Shown here piece after piece: positions 1 to 12,767 of a DNA stretch of 64,000 nt. Both the position numbers and the translations under genes were made by a program. Within the stretch, counting starts at the first letter, position 1, and each line of letters starts with the position of its first letter. A model generated the notes under the pieces. It saw only the letters and a list, made by a program, of their open reading frames with translations, ran no database searches and was not told the DNA's origin. The stretch comes from Piromyces finnis (lineage: Eukaryota > Neocallimastigomycota > Neocallimastigomycetes > Neocallimastigales > Neocallimastigaceae), in assembly GCA_002104945.1 (NCBI GenBank), contig MCFH01000009.1, positions 822,501-886,500 on the forward strand. Direction: 5' to 3'.

Positions 1-2747
1 TTATTCTTTCAAAAAGTGGTACAGTCGGTGGTTTATCTAATGATACTTCTACGGCTGTGGATGAGCAAGATGAGGATGATGAGGAATATTTTGCAAATGT
101 AGATGAATCGGATAAGAAACCTTCTAAAGTTGTTCAATTCTCTTCTAAAGGTAAAAATATAGAAGTAGTTTTACTTCCAAGATGGAGAACTCATCTTTTT
201 GCTTTGAATTGTTTAAGGGAACTTCTTAATGTTATATATAAAACTGGTATAAAGGCACATTATGATTTAAAAATTGCCCGTCAAATCCGTGAACAAGCAG
301 GAAATGTAAATACTGACTTCTTAGTATTCAAATTAAATGATTTAATCCAAATGTCTTTTGGTACTGCAACAGCAGCTGTTATTGACTTAAGATTAGGTGG
401 TTTGAATGTTTTACAAGATATACTTCAAAAATTTTCTGATTCGGAAGATCCTGATTATGAAGGCCACGCCTTAATCGAACAATATCAAGCACAAATATCT
501 GCTGCTTTAACTCCGGCATTTACAAAAGATTCACCAATAGAAGTTACTAGTGTTGCTTGTCGTGTTTGCTCCAAATATATTGGAAGTGGTATAAATAAGG
601 ATTTAAGTACTTTATCTCGTGTTTTAAAGAATATGAATCAATGTCTTATAAAATATACTTCTTCTCATATTAATGCTGACGACTCAAACGTTAATCAAAA
701 ATCAAATGACAAAAGTATAAATAATAATTATAATGATCATAAATATAGTACTCATGCTTTACTTTTAGTAAGACTTTCTATATTAAGTTCATGGGCGGAA
801 CTTCATTTAGCATCATACAAACATACCTTTTTAATTTCTGTTGTAAAACCTAATTTAAAATTATTATTATCTTTCTGGATTTCATCACTTTGTGAATTTA
901 GTCGTCTTAAGCAAGAATCAGAAATGCATTCACCTTCATCTATGACTAGATTTAATGATTCACTTTCAGGAATATCATCTATTTATTTAGAATTTATTCG
1001 TAATATCAATTTACCATTCTATGAACATTCTTGGATTCCACTTATTCAAGCAGTAGCTAGTTTAATCAGTTCTACAGAAAAGGAAATTAATCTTATTATT
1101 AGACCTGAGTCTGTACCTCCAGAATATCCACCAAAATCCTTTTATATTCTTTTCGGACTTTGTATTTGTATGATTACAAATGAAAAATCATTTTATTCAG
1201 ATAATAATCAAATTATCAATAAAGAATTATTTAGTGATGAAAAATATTATGATAAAAACGAAATTATTGTCATTTGTTTAGATAGTATATTAAAATTCTT
1301 TAAACCAATATATGCTGGAACTAAATTCTTGTATGATGATATATTTTTCGAACTTTTAGTTATATTTGAAAGAATTTCACGTCAAAGAAATGTAAACATT
1401 CAATATCTAATCGTTGCCATATTAAATTTAATAGCCAAAAACTATCCAAATTTCTTTACTAGTCTTGATAGTGATGCAAAAGAATTAGTTATTGATGATA
1501 TTAATTATAATATTTCAGAAAAATTCTATTCTACTCTAAAACTTATATTTTACATTGTACTAGATTATTTAAATGTATATATAAATCCATTAGACATTAA
1601 CAAAAAGGATGGCTCTATGGCATCGCTAAATAATACAACAACTACAATTGATGAACAAAAGATTGATTTAATTTTATCTATATCAATGGAAACAATTGCA
1701 TTAGTATTTTCGTCTATTCAAGATATGGCAGTCCGTATTCAAATGATTCCATTGCAACTTTATATTTATAGTATAGTTAGTCAAATTAGACCATCAATTA
1801 TTTCCTCTATCATGATAGGTTTTAAATCCCAAATAGATACTTTGGAAATAGAACAACAAGATAAAGAAGATGTTCATAAACTTTATCAATCTATTCAAGC
1901 CTTTTCTAAAAACTTTATGGAAAAATTAGAATATAATAAGAAATCAAATGATAACAATTCAGATCAAAACTTGAACTATATTTTGATTGAAACACTTATT
2001 CTAACTTCCACGATAGTTACTGATGAAGATAGTCAATATAATCAAATACAAAAACAACTTATTAAGATTATGTTTAAATTTTTGGTAGATTCATTAGATA
2101 TTAATCAACCAGTGTATTCACAGCAACTTTTAAAATGTATATCCTCATTTGAAAATTTATGTAACAGAGAAGATAAACCAGCTATGAAAGCTATTGGAAA
2201 ATATTGTATAAAGTATTGTGTACCATATCTTGTAAATATTTTACAAGAATTTAATCAAGAAAAATTTTTAAATATTTCAAGAGATGAAACTCATAAATCA
2301 TTAATAGAACAAATTTTCCTTAATCTTATTTCTAATTATTCTATAATTAAAGAAGAAAAAGAAAAAATTGTTATACTTACAGTTACAATATGTTCATTGG
2401 CTAAATATGTTTGTGATTTACAACAAATGGATAGAAAGAGTTTAATTAATTTCAAAAATATAAATAAAGGAAAAATGCATACATTTGCTGTTCAAACTTT
2501 AATAAAATTAGCAACAGCTGTTCCTGTACATTTTAAGAGTATATTTGCTTCATTACCAGATAAAGAAAAAGAAAAAATTGAAATTGCTTTCCGAGTTAAT
2601 ATGAATACTAATGCTAATAATCAAAAAGAAAGGAATGATAACTATGATGATTTTAGTAGTGACTTTTCAGACTTTTCAGATGACGAAGATGTCAAACTTT
2701 CTAATCAAGAACCACAATTAAAAATTAATTTTTCTGATTTTAATTAA
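1..2747 (+). CDS. HEATR5/Laa1-like HEAT-repeat protein, C-terminal part (5' end outside window)
   Basis: The frame is open from the left edge (codons start at position 3), so this is the C-terminal ~915 residues of a larger protein, in one exon here; the HEATR5/Laa1 family runs to about 2000 residues. The first ~200 residues carry the family's conserved block: an acidic stretch (DEDDEEYF), then LPRWRTHLFALNCLREL, a DFLVFKLNDLI segment, the LGGLNVLQDILQKF helix and EQYQAQISAALTPAF followed by SKYIGSGI. The rest is helical solenoid, low in obvious motifs, ending in an acidic Asp/Ser tail (DDFSSDFSDFSDDED). HEATR5/Laa1 proteins bind the AP-1 clathrin adaptor and help localise it at the trans-Golgi/endosome. 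The family call rests on motif recognition; the AP-1 role is inferred. The stop is TAA at 2745. Confidence 0.85.
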   Translation, partial: ILSKSGTVGGLSNDTSTAVDEQDEDDEEYFANVDESDKKPSKVVQFSSKGKNIEVVLLPRWRTHLFALNCLRELLNVIYKTGIKAHYDLKIARQIREQAGNVNTDFLVFKLNDLIQMSFGTATAAVIDLRLGGLNVLQDILQKFSDSEDPDYEGHALIEQYQAQISAALTPAFTKDSPIEVTSVACRVCSKYIGSGINKDLSTLSRVLKNMNQCLIKYTSSHINADDSNVNQKSNDKSINNNYNDHKYSTHALLLVRLSILSSWAELHLASYKHTFLISVVKPNLKLLLSFWISSLCEFSRLKQESEMHSPSSMTRFNDSLSGISSIYLEFIRNINLPFYEHSWIPLIQAVASLISSTEKEINLIIRPESVPPEYPPKSFYILFGLCICMITNEKSFYSDNNQIINKELFSDEKYYDKNEIIVICLDSILKFFKPIYAGTKFLYDDIFFELLVIFERISRQRNVNIQYLIVAILNLIAKNYPNFFTSLDSDAKELVIDDINYNISEKFYSTLKLIFYIVLDYLNVYINPLDINKKDGSMASLNNTTTTIDEQKIDLILSISMETIALVFSSIQDMAVRIQMIPLQLYIYSIVSQIRPSIISSIMIGFKSQIDTLEIEQQDKEDVHKLYQSIQAFSKNFMEKLEYNKKSNDNNSDQNLNYILIETLILTSTIVTDEDSQYNQIQKQLIKIMFKFLVDSLDINQPVYSQQLLKCISSFENLCNREDKPAMKAIGKYCIKYCVPYLVNILQEFNQEKFLNISRDETHKSLIEQIFLNLISNYSIIKEEKEKIVILTVTICSLAKYVCDLQQMDRKSLINFKNINKGKMHTFAVQTLIKLATAVPVHFKSIFASLPDKEKEKIEIAFRVNMNTNANNQKERNDNYDDFSSDFSDFSDDEDVKLSNQEPQLKINFSDFN

Positions 2748-3077
2748 ATATTATATAATTTTCTTTCTAAAAAAAAATAATAAAATAATTCTATCAAATA
2801 TAGAAAAATTATAATTATTATTTTAATTATTATTTTCATTTTAATATAACAGAAAGTGTTTATAAAATAGGATTTATAGATATTTTCTATATGAGAATTA
2901 ATCAATATTATTTTTTAATTTTATTATTATATATATTTTCCCTATATTTTAAACATTGAAAGAGAAAATTATAAAATAATAAAATTCTTCATTTTCCATA
3001 TATAAAAATAACTAAAGATAAATAAATAAATAAATAAAAAAATAAATAAAAACTTTTATACATATTTTCTATTTTAA

Positions 3078-3119
<42 letters not shown>

Positions 3120-3452
3120 AAAGAAAAGATATAGTTATAATAATTACCTAATAAAAATAATACATCACTCTTAAAATTTATATAATAAAAAAAAAGGAAA
3201 TAATTTTATTTAAATATTTTAATCTTGCGTAGTATTATTTACCAAATATTATATTAAAATATTTAATAAATTATAATATTTAAAGTTTTAAGTTATAAAT
3301 ATTATAGAATAATTAAAAATCAAAGTGTTATATACACTTTAAAGATATAAAAAAAATATAAAAATCAAATGAAAACAATAAAAAATACTTTCGAATAAAA
3401 ATAAAATTAATAAAAAATAATAAATTTTATAATTTTATATTATATCATTCAA
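2748..3452. other. AT-rich intergenic region with a poly(A) tract
   Basis: About 700 bp between the HEATR5-like stop and the NPR3 start. It is almost entirely A/T, with (AAAT) runs near 3022-3050 and an uninterrupted A tract of roughly 37 bases at about 3081-3117. No gene is seen; it presumably holds the 3' end of the first transcript and the NPR3 promoter. Confidence 0.6.
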
Positions 3453-6217
3453 ATGCAATTATTAGGAATTGTTTTAGTATGTTACTCTAGTCGAGGTCAT
3501 CAATATGTTTTTGGATATCCCACAAATCCATCATATAAATCTGCTGCAACATTACCTTCCCCAAAAGTACCACCAATAAATTTAATTAACTCAATAAATT
3601 ATTCTGATAATAATTTTCAAGTACAATCTGATTCATATACAAGCACATTTTCAGAAAACTATGGTTCTCAACAACATAATTTATCACAATCTAATCAACT
3701 TTTTCCCTCTCAACAAATAAGTGGTAGTTATAAAAGAGTGAGTGAAATGAATTTGAAAATGAAATCAAGTAAAGATAAAATTAGGAATTCTTATAAAACT
3801 GATAATAATATTATCATGAATAAAAAAGATTTAAATAGAGAATTAAATTTAAAACCAAATTTAATTAATAAAATGAAAGAAACAAGTATTCCAAATAAAA
3901 ATATGCAATTTACCACTAATAATAAGCTTAACAATACGAATGAAATTAGTAATTATAGAAATCATAATAATAATCTTCATAATAATAATATACAACCTCC
4001 TAATAGATTAAAAAAAACAAATAGTAGTCATTCTACTCATACATCAATCATAAATGAAGGAAGAAATAACACTAATTCAACTAATAATCATCATAATCAA
4101 CAGGAAAAGTTTTTAGGATATGATACACAATTTCTTGCTGATATTTTATCACCAAAATCTGCATTGTGTGATCAAAAATTTCAACTTACTATAAATAATT
4201 TAACATTTGTTGGTCATCCTACACTTATTAATTCAGATAGTACCCATCAAAAAAATAGTATTTTAAATCGTTATTTAAAAAAGAAATTTGAAAAGAATAT
4301 GAACAATATTAGTAGCAATAGCAATAGTTCAAACAACAATATCAACCAATATAACATTATTACAAAATCTGATAAGATAAATAATACCAGATATGCGCAT
4401 TTAAGTAAATACTTGTATTATTTATATTTCTTTCTTTTATTGATTTATTAATATATATTTTGAATATTGTTTATTTATTTTTATTATTTAGTGTCATCAT
4501 CACCGACAAGTTCACATTATAATTCAATAGACACAGATAGTGCAGGTTCAGATGAAGAAGAAACAAATAAAAAAATGTTTTCTAAAAAAGATGCAACTAA
4601 TTTAACAATGTTTCATGTTGTTTTCATTATAAAGCCATCTGATGAAAAATCATTTGATAATGAAATAGAAAAATTATATAAAAATGTAATTTTAAAGTTA
4701 AGTCATGGATTACAACATGAACAAAGATATCGCTCATACGTTATGCAGCAAATTGATTTAATTTTAAGTTTAAAAGATGAATCATATGAGGGTTTGTTAA
4801 TGATTAAGTTAAAATAATAATATATATATTATTATATATATTACATTTTCTTTTTTGTTTATTAAAAATAATAAATAATTTTACCATATTATTTTATTAT
4901 AATAGATTCCAGTCAATTAATGGATTGTATTTTACATCAGAGCTCTCTAGCTCATGATCTTGCCACTGTCTATGATGCATTAATATCAAATAAAATTGCC
5001 CATATAGTAATAAATAATTCAGTAGATTTATCTCTACAAATTCCTCCTTCATTACCATCGTTTGAAGATAATGATGAAATAATACTTTCAGAGGAGCAGA
5101 TATTAAACAATGATGCATCTTTTCCAACTCTTAGACCGTATCATGCATTATTGCTTTTAGAAGATCCCGAAGAAATTTTTAAATCTTTCCCAAAGGATCC
5201 TTCACCAACATTGGTTGAATTAATACAAGTCGTAACACCAATGCAATGGTATTTTCATTATTGTGTTATTGTATCAATTATATAATATGTATTTTTTTTT
5301 TAAAAAAAAACATATATATTAAATTAATTAAAATATCAATATTTTTAAAGTTTTGAAGAATTACAAAGTATTTTAGATTGTTCTTTATCACATATCTATA
5401 AATTAGCTGCACATTTGGTATATTGGAGAAAAGCAAGAATTATTGATGTCATAAGTATTAGAAACGTATATGTAATATCACCAAATGCTAATCTAGACAT
5501 GTATGTAATTTATTAATACATAACATATATTAATTTTGTAATAAATAATAAAGATTATTAATTTCAAATATTTATTAATTGTTATAACCATTATAAAAAA
5601 TAAAAAATGAAAAGTCTTCCAGAACTATGTAAAGATTTTGAAAATCATTTTCCAGGTACAGATTTATTATCAATATTTTCAGAACTTTCTATACCAAGAC
5701 CATTTTCTTCTGTTATACCTTCAAAAGATCAGCGTACTCTTTATCTAGAAATAATAACATATTTCTTGCGTCATAACCTTGTTACCCAATTACATATGTA
5801 TATATATTTATCAATTTCACAAGAAATTAAAAAACGAACAATATATTCACAATCTTCCACAGAAAATGAGGAATTTTCTTCAAGCGATAACAGTAGTATC
5901 ATACTAAATCCATCAGAAACCTCAGATATTGAGAATGAATGGATAAAAATGCTTGCTTCAACCCAATCTCCAGCTGAATCAGCATTATTTTTAAGGTATT
6001 TGAATTATTCAATTTTTATTTTATTTTTTTTTTTTTCACCATAGTATAAAATATTAATTAAAATATAAAATTAATTAAATTTAATAGACTTTTACCATAC
6101 TTTACTGGAAAATATCACGTTGAAGAAATTATATTTAGAGAAAACCTTACAAGAAAAGATTTAAAAATAATATTAAGTAAATTTAGAAATGAACTTATTA
6201 CAATTTTACATCAGTAA
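3453..6217 (+). CDS. NPR3: NPR3 / NPRL3-like GATOR1 (SEACIT) subunit
   Basis: Six exons, joined in frame: 3453-4404, 4492-4791, 4906-5248, 5351-~5500, 5615-5995 and 6088-6217. The N-terminus LGIVLVCYSSRGHQYVFGYP is the NPR3 longin-domain start. It is followed by a long Asn/Ser-rich insert (residues ~45-220), then YDTQFLADILSPKSALCDQKF and NLTFVGHPTL, the NPR3 core. Exons 2-3 give LTMFHVVFII and the SSLAHDLATVYDAL segment; exon 4 gives LSHIYKLAAHLVYWRKARII; the last exons give the C-terminal winged-helix part (LLPYFTGKYHVEEIIFRE). NPR3 with NPR2 and IML1 forms GATOR1/SEACIT, the GAP complex that shuts off TORC1 at the vacuole when amino acids are scarce. Oddities: the large low-complexity insert, and intron 2, whose donor is the weak GTTTGT. 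The identification is strong; splice sites are by inspection. Confidence 0.88.
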
Positions 6218-7033
6218 TAAGTAGAATATAAAATAGTAATATAAAAGATTCTATTATAATTATAATTACAAATAAAGAGTTAAATATAACTATATAATTT
6301 TAAAACTATGTAAATAATGAATAAATATATGTTTAAGTATATTTTAAACACGTGTAGTATTTTAAAATGATTGGATATAAAACTTTTGAAAGATAATATC
6401 TAATATAAAAAGAGGCTGACTTTTCTTTTTTTCAAAAAAAATATTAAGCTATATTGAAAATATGCTATTTGTAAATAATATATTATTTTAATAATTAATC
6501 TTCATTAAATATATTATTTATTGTTTATTATTAAATAATTTTTATTTTTATATCTTTTTAACTTAATAAAAATTATTTTTTCAATATTAGATTTAAAAAA
6601 AAAATATATAAATTTTTAATTATTTTTAAATTTATAAAAATATAAAAAAAACATATAAATAACATTTATTCTTACTAAAACAATATATCAATAATTAAAA
6701 AAAAATATATAAATGTATAATATCTTTTTTATTTTATATATATATGAATTAATAAAAAAAGAAGAAAATTTATTATATAAAGTTGAAAAATGGAATAAAA
6801 CAAATAATGGAAATATAATATTAAATAGAAAAATTATGAATGATAATAATAAAAAAATATATATAAATTACGAATAAACAAATTTGTTCTTTTTTTCTTT
6901 TTCTTTTCTAATTTTGATATAAATATTTTTTTTTTTTTTTGGTATATTATCCATTATTCAATGAAATATTATTAATGTTTTAGAATTATATTTATTAATG
7001 TTGGGACTTTAAAGAAAAATAATACTATCATTT

Positions 7034-7072
<39 letters not shown>

Positions 7073-7517
7073 TTCCTTTCTTTTTTTTATTATCTTTTTA
7101 TTTTTTAATTTATCCTTTTTTTTTTTTTAACTTTTATATATAAATTTATAATGTATTTCTTCTTACTTTAAAAAAAAAAAAAATAATAAATAAAATATTT
7201 CCATAGTACAGCGTAATATAGAAAAAAACAAATATTCAAATTCAAAGTTTTTAAATATTAATGTAAATAATCTTTAATAACAACATTTGAAATTAAAATT
7301 ATAGAAATTATGAAATTATATGATTTAAATTATTAATAATAAATATAATAATTAAATAAGAATTGAAGAACAGCAACAAATTGTATTATATAAATATTTT
7401 AATAAAATCTTATAAAATGGAATTTTAAAAATAATAAATTAATTTTAAATTAATAATACTAATTATAAAATATTGATTATTAATATATTTTAATAAAATT
7501 ATTTTAGAAAGATAAAA
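6218..7517. other. Intergenic region between NPR3 and TFIIA
   Basis: About 1.3 kb, almost pure A/T. It contains a (TTTA)n microsatellite at about 7036-7075 and a CACGTG palindrome at 6349-6354. No coding sequence is supported. Confidence 0.5.
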
Positions 7518-8881
7518 ATGTCAAATACTATTGTGGTAAATTTTAATCTCTATAGTAATAATAAATGAATCAATAAAATACACCTAATTAATCATAAAAA
7601 TAAAAATAAAAATAAAAATTATACTTCATAACAATTTAAAAATAGACTCATGTTTATAAATGGATTATAGACAATGTTGTAGAAAATGTCAAAAAAGATT
7701 TTTCTAGTATGGGTGTTGAAGAAAGTATATTGCAGGAATTTCAAAGAGTAAGATATAACTTACAATAAATATCATATATATACAAATTTATACATTTTTA
7801 AACAATTCAATATAATGTTAATATATTAATAAAATATATAATCAGAATTGGGAAACTAAAGTAATAAATTCTAAAGTTGCTAATTTTCAAAAATTTTCTG
7901 TAAATGAAGATTATTATGCTCAACCAACATATGATCAATACCCAGCTGCAGCAACTCAAGATATAATTAATCAAAATAATTACCAATTTGCTGTAATAAT
8001 CTATTAATTTTTTTTTTTTTTTTTTTCCTTTAAAAAAATAAAAACACAATAATTGCTAAATTCATCTATAATTAAATGAAATATATTTTTTAAAATACAA
8101 AAAGCATTTCAATGATTCTCAATATTCTGTCCCACCTGCATATCCAACAGTTCAAACAACAAAAGTTGAACCAATTCCAAATCAAGTAAAAATTAAGCAA
8201 TTCAAATATAGATATATATTTATATAATATTAATTATAAAAGGTTTTAATAATAAAATAATTACATTGATAAATAATAGATAAATTCTCAATCATCAAAT
8301 ATACCACAAACTGATGGTACAAATGATGAATTAACTACTGAAGAAATAGATAAAATTATTGAAAAGAAAATTTTGGAATGTAATAATGAAAAAGAAAAAG
8401 AAAAAGGAAAGGAAATTTCACAAGTAGATGGTGAAGATGATGAGGAGGATGAAGATCTTAATGTAGCTATATAATATATATAAAATTAAGCTTAATTATC
8501 TTTTTAAAAATTCTAAATATTATATATTATATTTAATAGTATGATGATAACATTAATTCAGATTTAGATGATGACGATGATGACGATGATGATAACGATG
8601 AAAACGATCCAGAACATTTAATATTATGTCAATATGAAAAAGTAAATATTAGTTTTTTATTTTTTTTTCTAATAATAATAAATAAAAATAACACCAAACA
8701 GTATAGATGAAAATGACTGTAATATTTAATAATATAGTAATTTTAATTTTTTTTTATTATAATATTTTATAAGGTAACAAGAATTAAGAATAAGTGGAAG
8801 TGTTCACTAAAAGATGGTATTATTAACGTAAACGGAAAAGATTATCTTTTCCAAAAAGCTACAGGAGATTTCGAATGGTAG
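7518..8881 (+). CDS. TOA1: TFIIA large subunit (alpha/beta, TOA1)
   Basis: Seven exons assemble in frame: 7518-7535, 7646-7747, 7846-7992, 8105-8185, 8280-8462, 8540-8641 and 8774-8881. The first exon encodes only six residues (MSNTIV). The N-terminal four-helix region reads HVYKWIIDNVVENVKKDF followed by GVEESILQEFQ and NWETKV, the conserved TFIIA-alpha start. The centre is a Gln/Pro/Tyr linker and an acidic Asp run. The C-terminus has LILCQYEKVTRIKNKWK, then LKDGIINVNGKDYLFQKA and the terminal GDFEW, the beta-barrel signature that ends this family. TFIIA stabilises TBP on the TATA box for RNA polymerase II initiation. The protein is about 246 residues, in the range of fungal TOA1. Both conserved ends are present, so the call is firm. 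Confidence 0.93.
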
Positions 8882-9626
8882 ATTTACTAATACCAACCAA
8901 TTTTTTATATATAGACAATAAAAAAAAATATATATATTTATATAAATACATACATGCATTTAATGTATATATTTAAAAATATTTTTTTTTTGTTTGTTTT
9001 TTTTTTTTTTGTTTTGTTTTAATTTTATTTTAAATTTTAAATATATCAACAATTATGTTAGCAATTCTATTGATTCCAAAATATTAAATTATACTATTTA
9101 ATTAACCACAAAATAAGAAAGTATTAATAAATTCACATATAAATTACACATATTCTTTAATATATTTAGTGTTACATTGTATTATTATATAGTTAATAAT
9201 ACAATAAAAATAATTATGTATTATGTTATAAAAGCCCTTTTTATTTATTTATTTATTTATTCCAATTCTTTTTCTTATGTTTTTATAATATGTCTATATA
9301 TTATTATCATTTATTTTTTTTTATTTTTTTTTTTACATAAAATAGTAAAATAGGTGAAAGAATTGTTAAAGTTTCCTAATAAATATATTTATTTATAAAA
9401 ACTTATATATAAAACACTAATAATAATAATAATAAATAAATAAAAAGAAAATAAAAAATAGAAAAAAAAATGAAAAAAAATTTTTTTCCATTTCATTATT
9501 ATGATATTACTATCATATGGATTTACTTAGTTAAAAAAAAAAATTGATAATAAAACAAAAAAGTATAAAATAGGTAGATAGATAGATAATATTATATAAA
9601 ATTTTTGTTAATTTTTTTTCTGAAAA
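8882..9626. other. Convergent intergenic region
   Basis: About 750 bp between two convergent genes (TFIIA on + and the RhoGAP-like gene on -). It has long T and A homopolymers, short TTTA and ATAA repeats, and a short GATA repeat near 9573-9590. No gene is seen. Confidence 0.5.
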
Positions 9627-12600
9627 TTATGAAAAGATTCTCATTAAAGATCTTTTGAAACATTCGGTTTGAATATCAAAACTTTGATCATCCTATATAT
9701 GAATTATATAAATATATAAATTATTAATGGTTGTATTTGTAATACATGATTTAATATAATTTTTAAATTATATACTTTAAAGATAAACTCCTCTGGATTT
9801 TCAACTAAATATGACCAAGCAGCTTGCCATTTTTCTATAATATCTAACATGCTTGTTAGTGATGATTGTTCACTTTTATTATTATTAGCATTTAATGTGT
9901 TTGGTGAATTTGACGGGACGCCTTCTAAACCAAAAATAACTTGTTGCTTTTTAGTAGATACTTCTCCTAAGTTAGATAAATCTTCAACAGGTAATACTCT
10001 AGCTAATGAAGCAGCAGTCATTGGATCAATAACACAATCAGATAATATTCTATGAGCAACTTTAATAATCATTTGAAGTAATTTTAACCTTCCTGGAGAT
10101 AATCTTAATAATAATCGTATAGTTTCAATCTCTGACTTTTCTTGTTCGTAAAAATTCGCGGCAAATAATCCTTTTTCTTTTCAAAAATATATATTTATAT
10201 AAGTCAATAATGAAGTTAATTATAACCACATATACATAATGCATAAATGATTTTAATTAATAATTAAAAACATAAATTATAAAATTATTTTATTATATTA
10301 CTATTATTTTTTTCATTTTGATCAGTAATTCTATCAATAATATTCATTAAAGCTAGTTGTATTGAATATGGAATTAAACCACCTGGAATGGTTTTTATTA
10401 ATGATTTTATATGACTAGCAACTACAATACAATCAACATAAAATGGTATATTTGTATTGTTATCTTCTGACCGACGTTCTAAATATATTTTATACTGGTT
10501 TTCTTTGTATTTTAAAAAACCTTCACTATCAATATTTCTTAGTTCCTGTACTCTTGGTGATATTCTAAACCATCTACTAGATCTTGTATATTCTACATAA
10601 AAATATTTTTTTAGATAATAAATAAAAATGTTTAAAGTTTTTAATATTGTATTATATATATATATGTTTAATTTTTTTTAAATAAAAAATGCCAAAAACT
10701 GTTGTTTATATATATACCACTTTCAGGAATATCTGCACTACATAAATATTCTGTTGAAAGTTGAACTTCATTTATAATGTCCTCTGATATTGGCTTAGAA
10801 AAACTTTCGATACAATTTCTAAATGATAAAAACATTTCTGAAGGCAAAATAGCTGAAACTGGTCTTTGTTTTAAAAAAAATTATCATATAAAATTTAGCA
10901 TATTATTAAAATGTAATACTTTATATACACATTATATTATAATAAATTAAGAATATAATATATACTTTGAAAATATATATTCGAACTGTAAGGCTAAAAG
11001 CATTGGTAATCCATCCTCGGCATTTATAACAGATAATGAAATTTCAGACTCTAATGACATACTATTTTTCATACTATCACTATCATTTATTACTTCTCCA
11101 GGAAATGCAGTTGAATTAGAATTAACCGTAGTTGAGGAACTAACTAAATTAGATTGAACATGAGATATTTTTAATCCCTTAGAAAAATCATTTACTAAAC
11201 TGTTAATGGATGCTGGAAGGGAATTTAAATTATTAAAAACTGAATTATTATTCATATTTGTAGTAACTGTAAAAATACCAACAGAATTATATTGATTTGC
11301 AAAATTTCCTGTGACATTACTATAAATATTATTATTTGAAGTTAAAGTGCTATCACTTCTATAGCAATCCTCTAAATTTTCGTTAATATTACTTTTAAGA
11401 GGTTCACAGAAAGCAATTTGTTGATTAGATCCATTATAAATATTTGAATTACAAATTGATCCAATATTGGCTTCCATTATTCTATTCTTAAATTTATCTT
11501 TTAATTCAATTTTATATACTATTCTACATAATGTTTCTGCAATTCTATTCCAAACTTTTTCATCTGTTCTTGCTTGATCTAAACTAGAAATAATCCATAG
11601 TTTATCTCTTAATTCTATTAAAACAGGTTCAGGCTTGGTAGTATATTTTTAATAATGGTTAAAATATAATCAAGAATAGTTCAACAAAAATTTTGATAAT
11701 ATTAATACTGAATTCAAAAATTTTTATTTTTTATTAAAAGTATTTTTACCAATCTTAATTCGACTAAAAATCCAATTAATAAGCATAATCTATGCAAATA
11801 CCACCAAGGAGAATCTTGAGATTCTTTATTTAAAATAACATTTTGACATTTTCTTATTAATCTCTTAATCCATTGAATAGGATTATATTGCTCCTAATTA
11901 TTATAATAATATTACATTTACATTATTCATTATAAAATTTCACTATAAATTTAAAATTTTATATATAATTATTTCAAAATAATTGCCTTTCTTGTATCTG
12001 CTCCGGGGATTTGAAGAGTTGCTGGATCTGTAACACCCCAGAATATTCTTTCTTTTAACTCAATTTGTTCAATGATAGATTCATATGAATATACATCTGC
12101 AATAACCCTAAATACAACAAATGGAGCTTTTGAATTTACAAAAATAATTTAATCATATATATATATTTATATATATAAATTGAAATTAATTCTTATTTCA
12201 ATAAAAATAAATATATTTATTGAAAAATTTTAAAGAGTTTATCATACCACAATTCTGATAAAATAAACGACTTAAATACACTGTATTTGTCTGACCATTT
12301 CCAACAGAAAGAACTGACATTCTATCATAAATATCATTCATTTTTTCTAAGCCATCTCTTGATACACATTCCTATTGTTATAATTATACGAAATAGTATT
12401 TAAATTTAAACATATATAGATAGATATAATATATCATTATACATCATTATATAGCATTTTTTTTAATTTAGATTATCATAAAATATGAATATTATAAATG
12501 ACATATTAAATTATATTTTTATTAATGTATGTATATTATGAAAAAATTTTAACTCACGCTTTTAAGTATTTTTTTATTTTTTCTATTAGTTGGGATTAAT

Positions 12601-12767
12601 GAACGATAAACCGATTTTAAAATTGTTACACCTTTTGAATTTGAAAAGTTTTTTTGCTGAGATTGAGATTTATTTGAAATATAATCATAATCTCTTATAG
12701 CTGAAATAGGAGTTGTTTGTAATGAATTTGAATAATTTAAATTAACATTTTGTTGTGGTTCCTCCAT
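9627..12767 (-). CDS. RhoGAP-like domain protein (multi-exon)
   Basis: Exon 1 (12767-12558) encodes 70 residues starting MEEPQQNVNL and ends at a GTGAGT donor. Later exons continue through helical segments (IADVYSYESIIEQIELKERIFWGV, split by intron positions; PWWYLHRLCLLIGFLVELRL; KVWNRIAETLCRIVYKIE), an Asn/Ser-rich linker (about 11460-11060), and a C-terminal region resembling a RhoGAP domain: SSRWFRISPRVQELR (candidate Arg-finger strand), DCIVVASHIKSLIKTIPGG LIP, and RLLLRLSPGRLKLLQ followed by DPMTAASLARVLPVEDL. The last exon ends KRSLMRIFS with TAA at 9629-9627. One intron appears to use a GC-AG boundary, near 11987. RhoGAPs stimulate GTP hydrolysis by Rho-family GTPases. The canonical GxFRxSG motif is not intact, so activity is uncertain, and the N-terminal half is not recognised. 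Confidence 0.55.
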
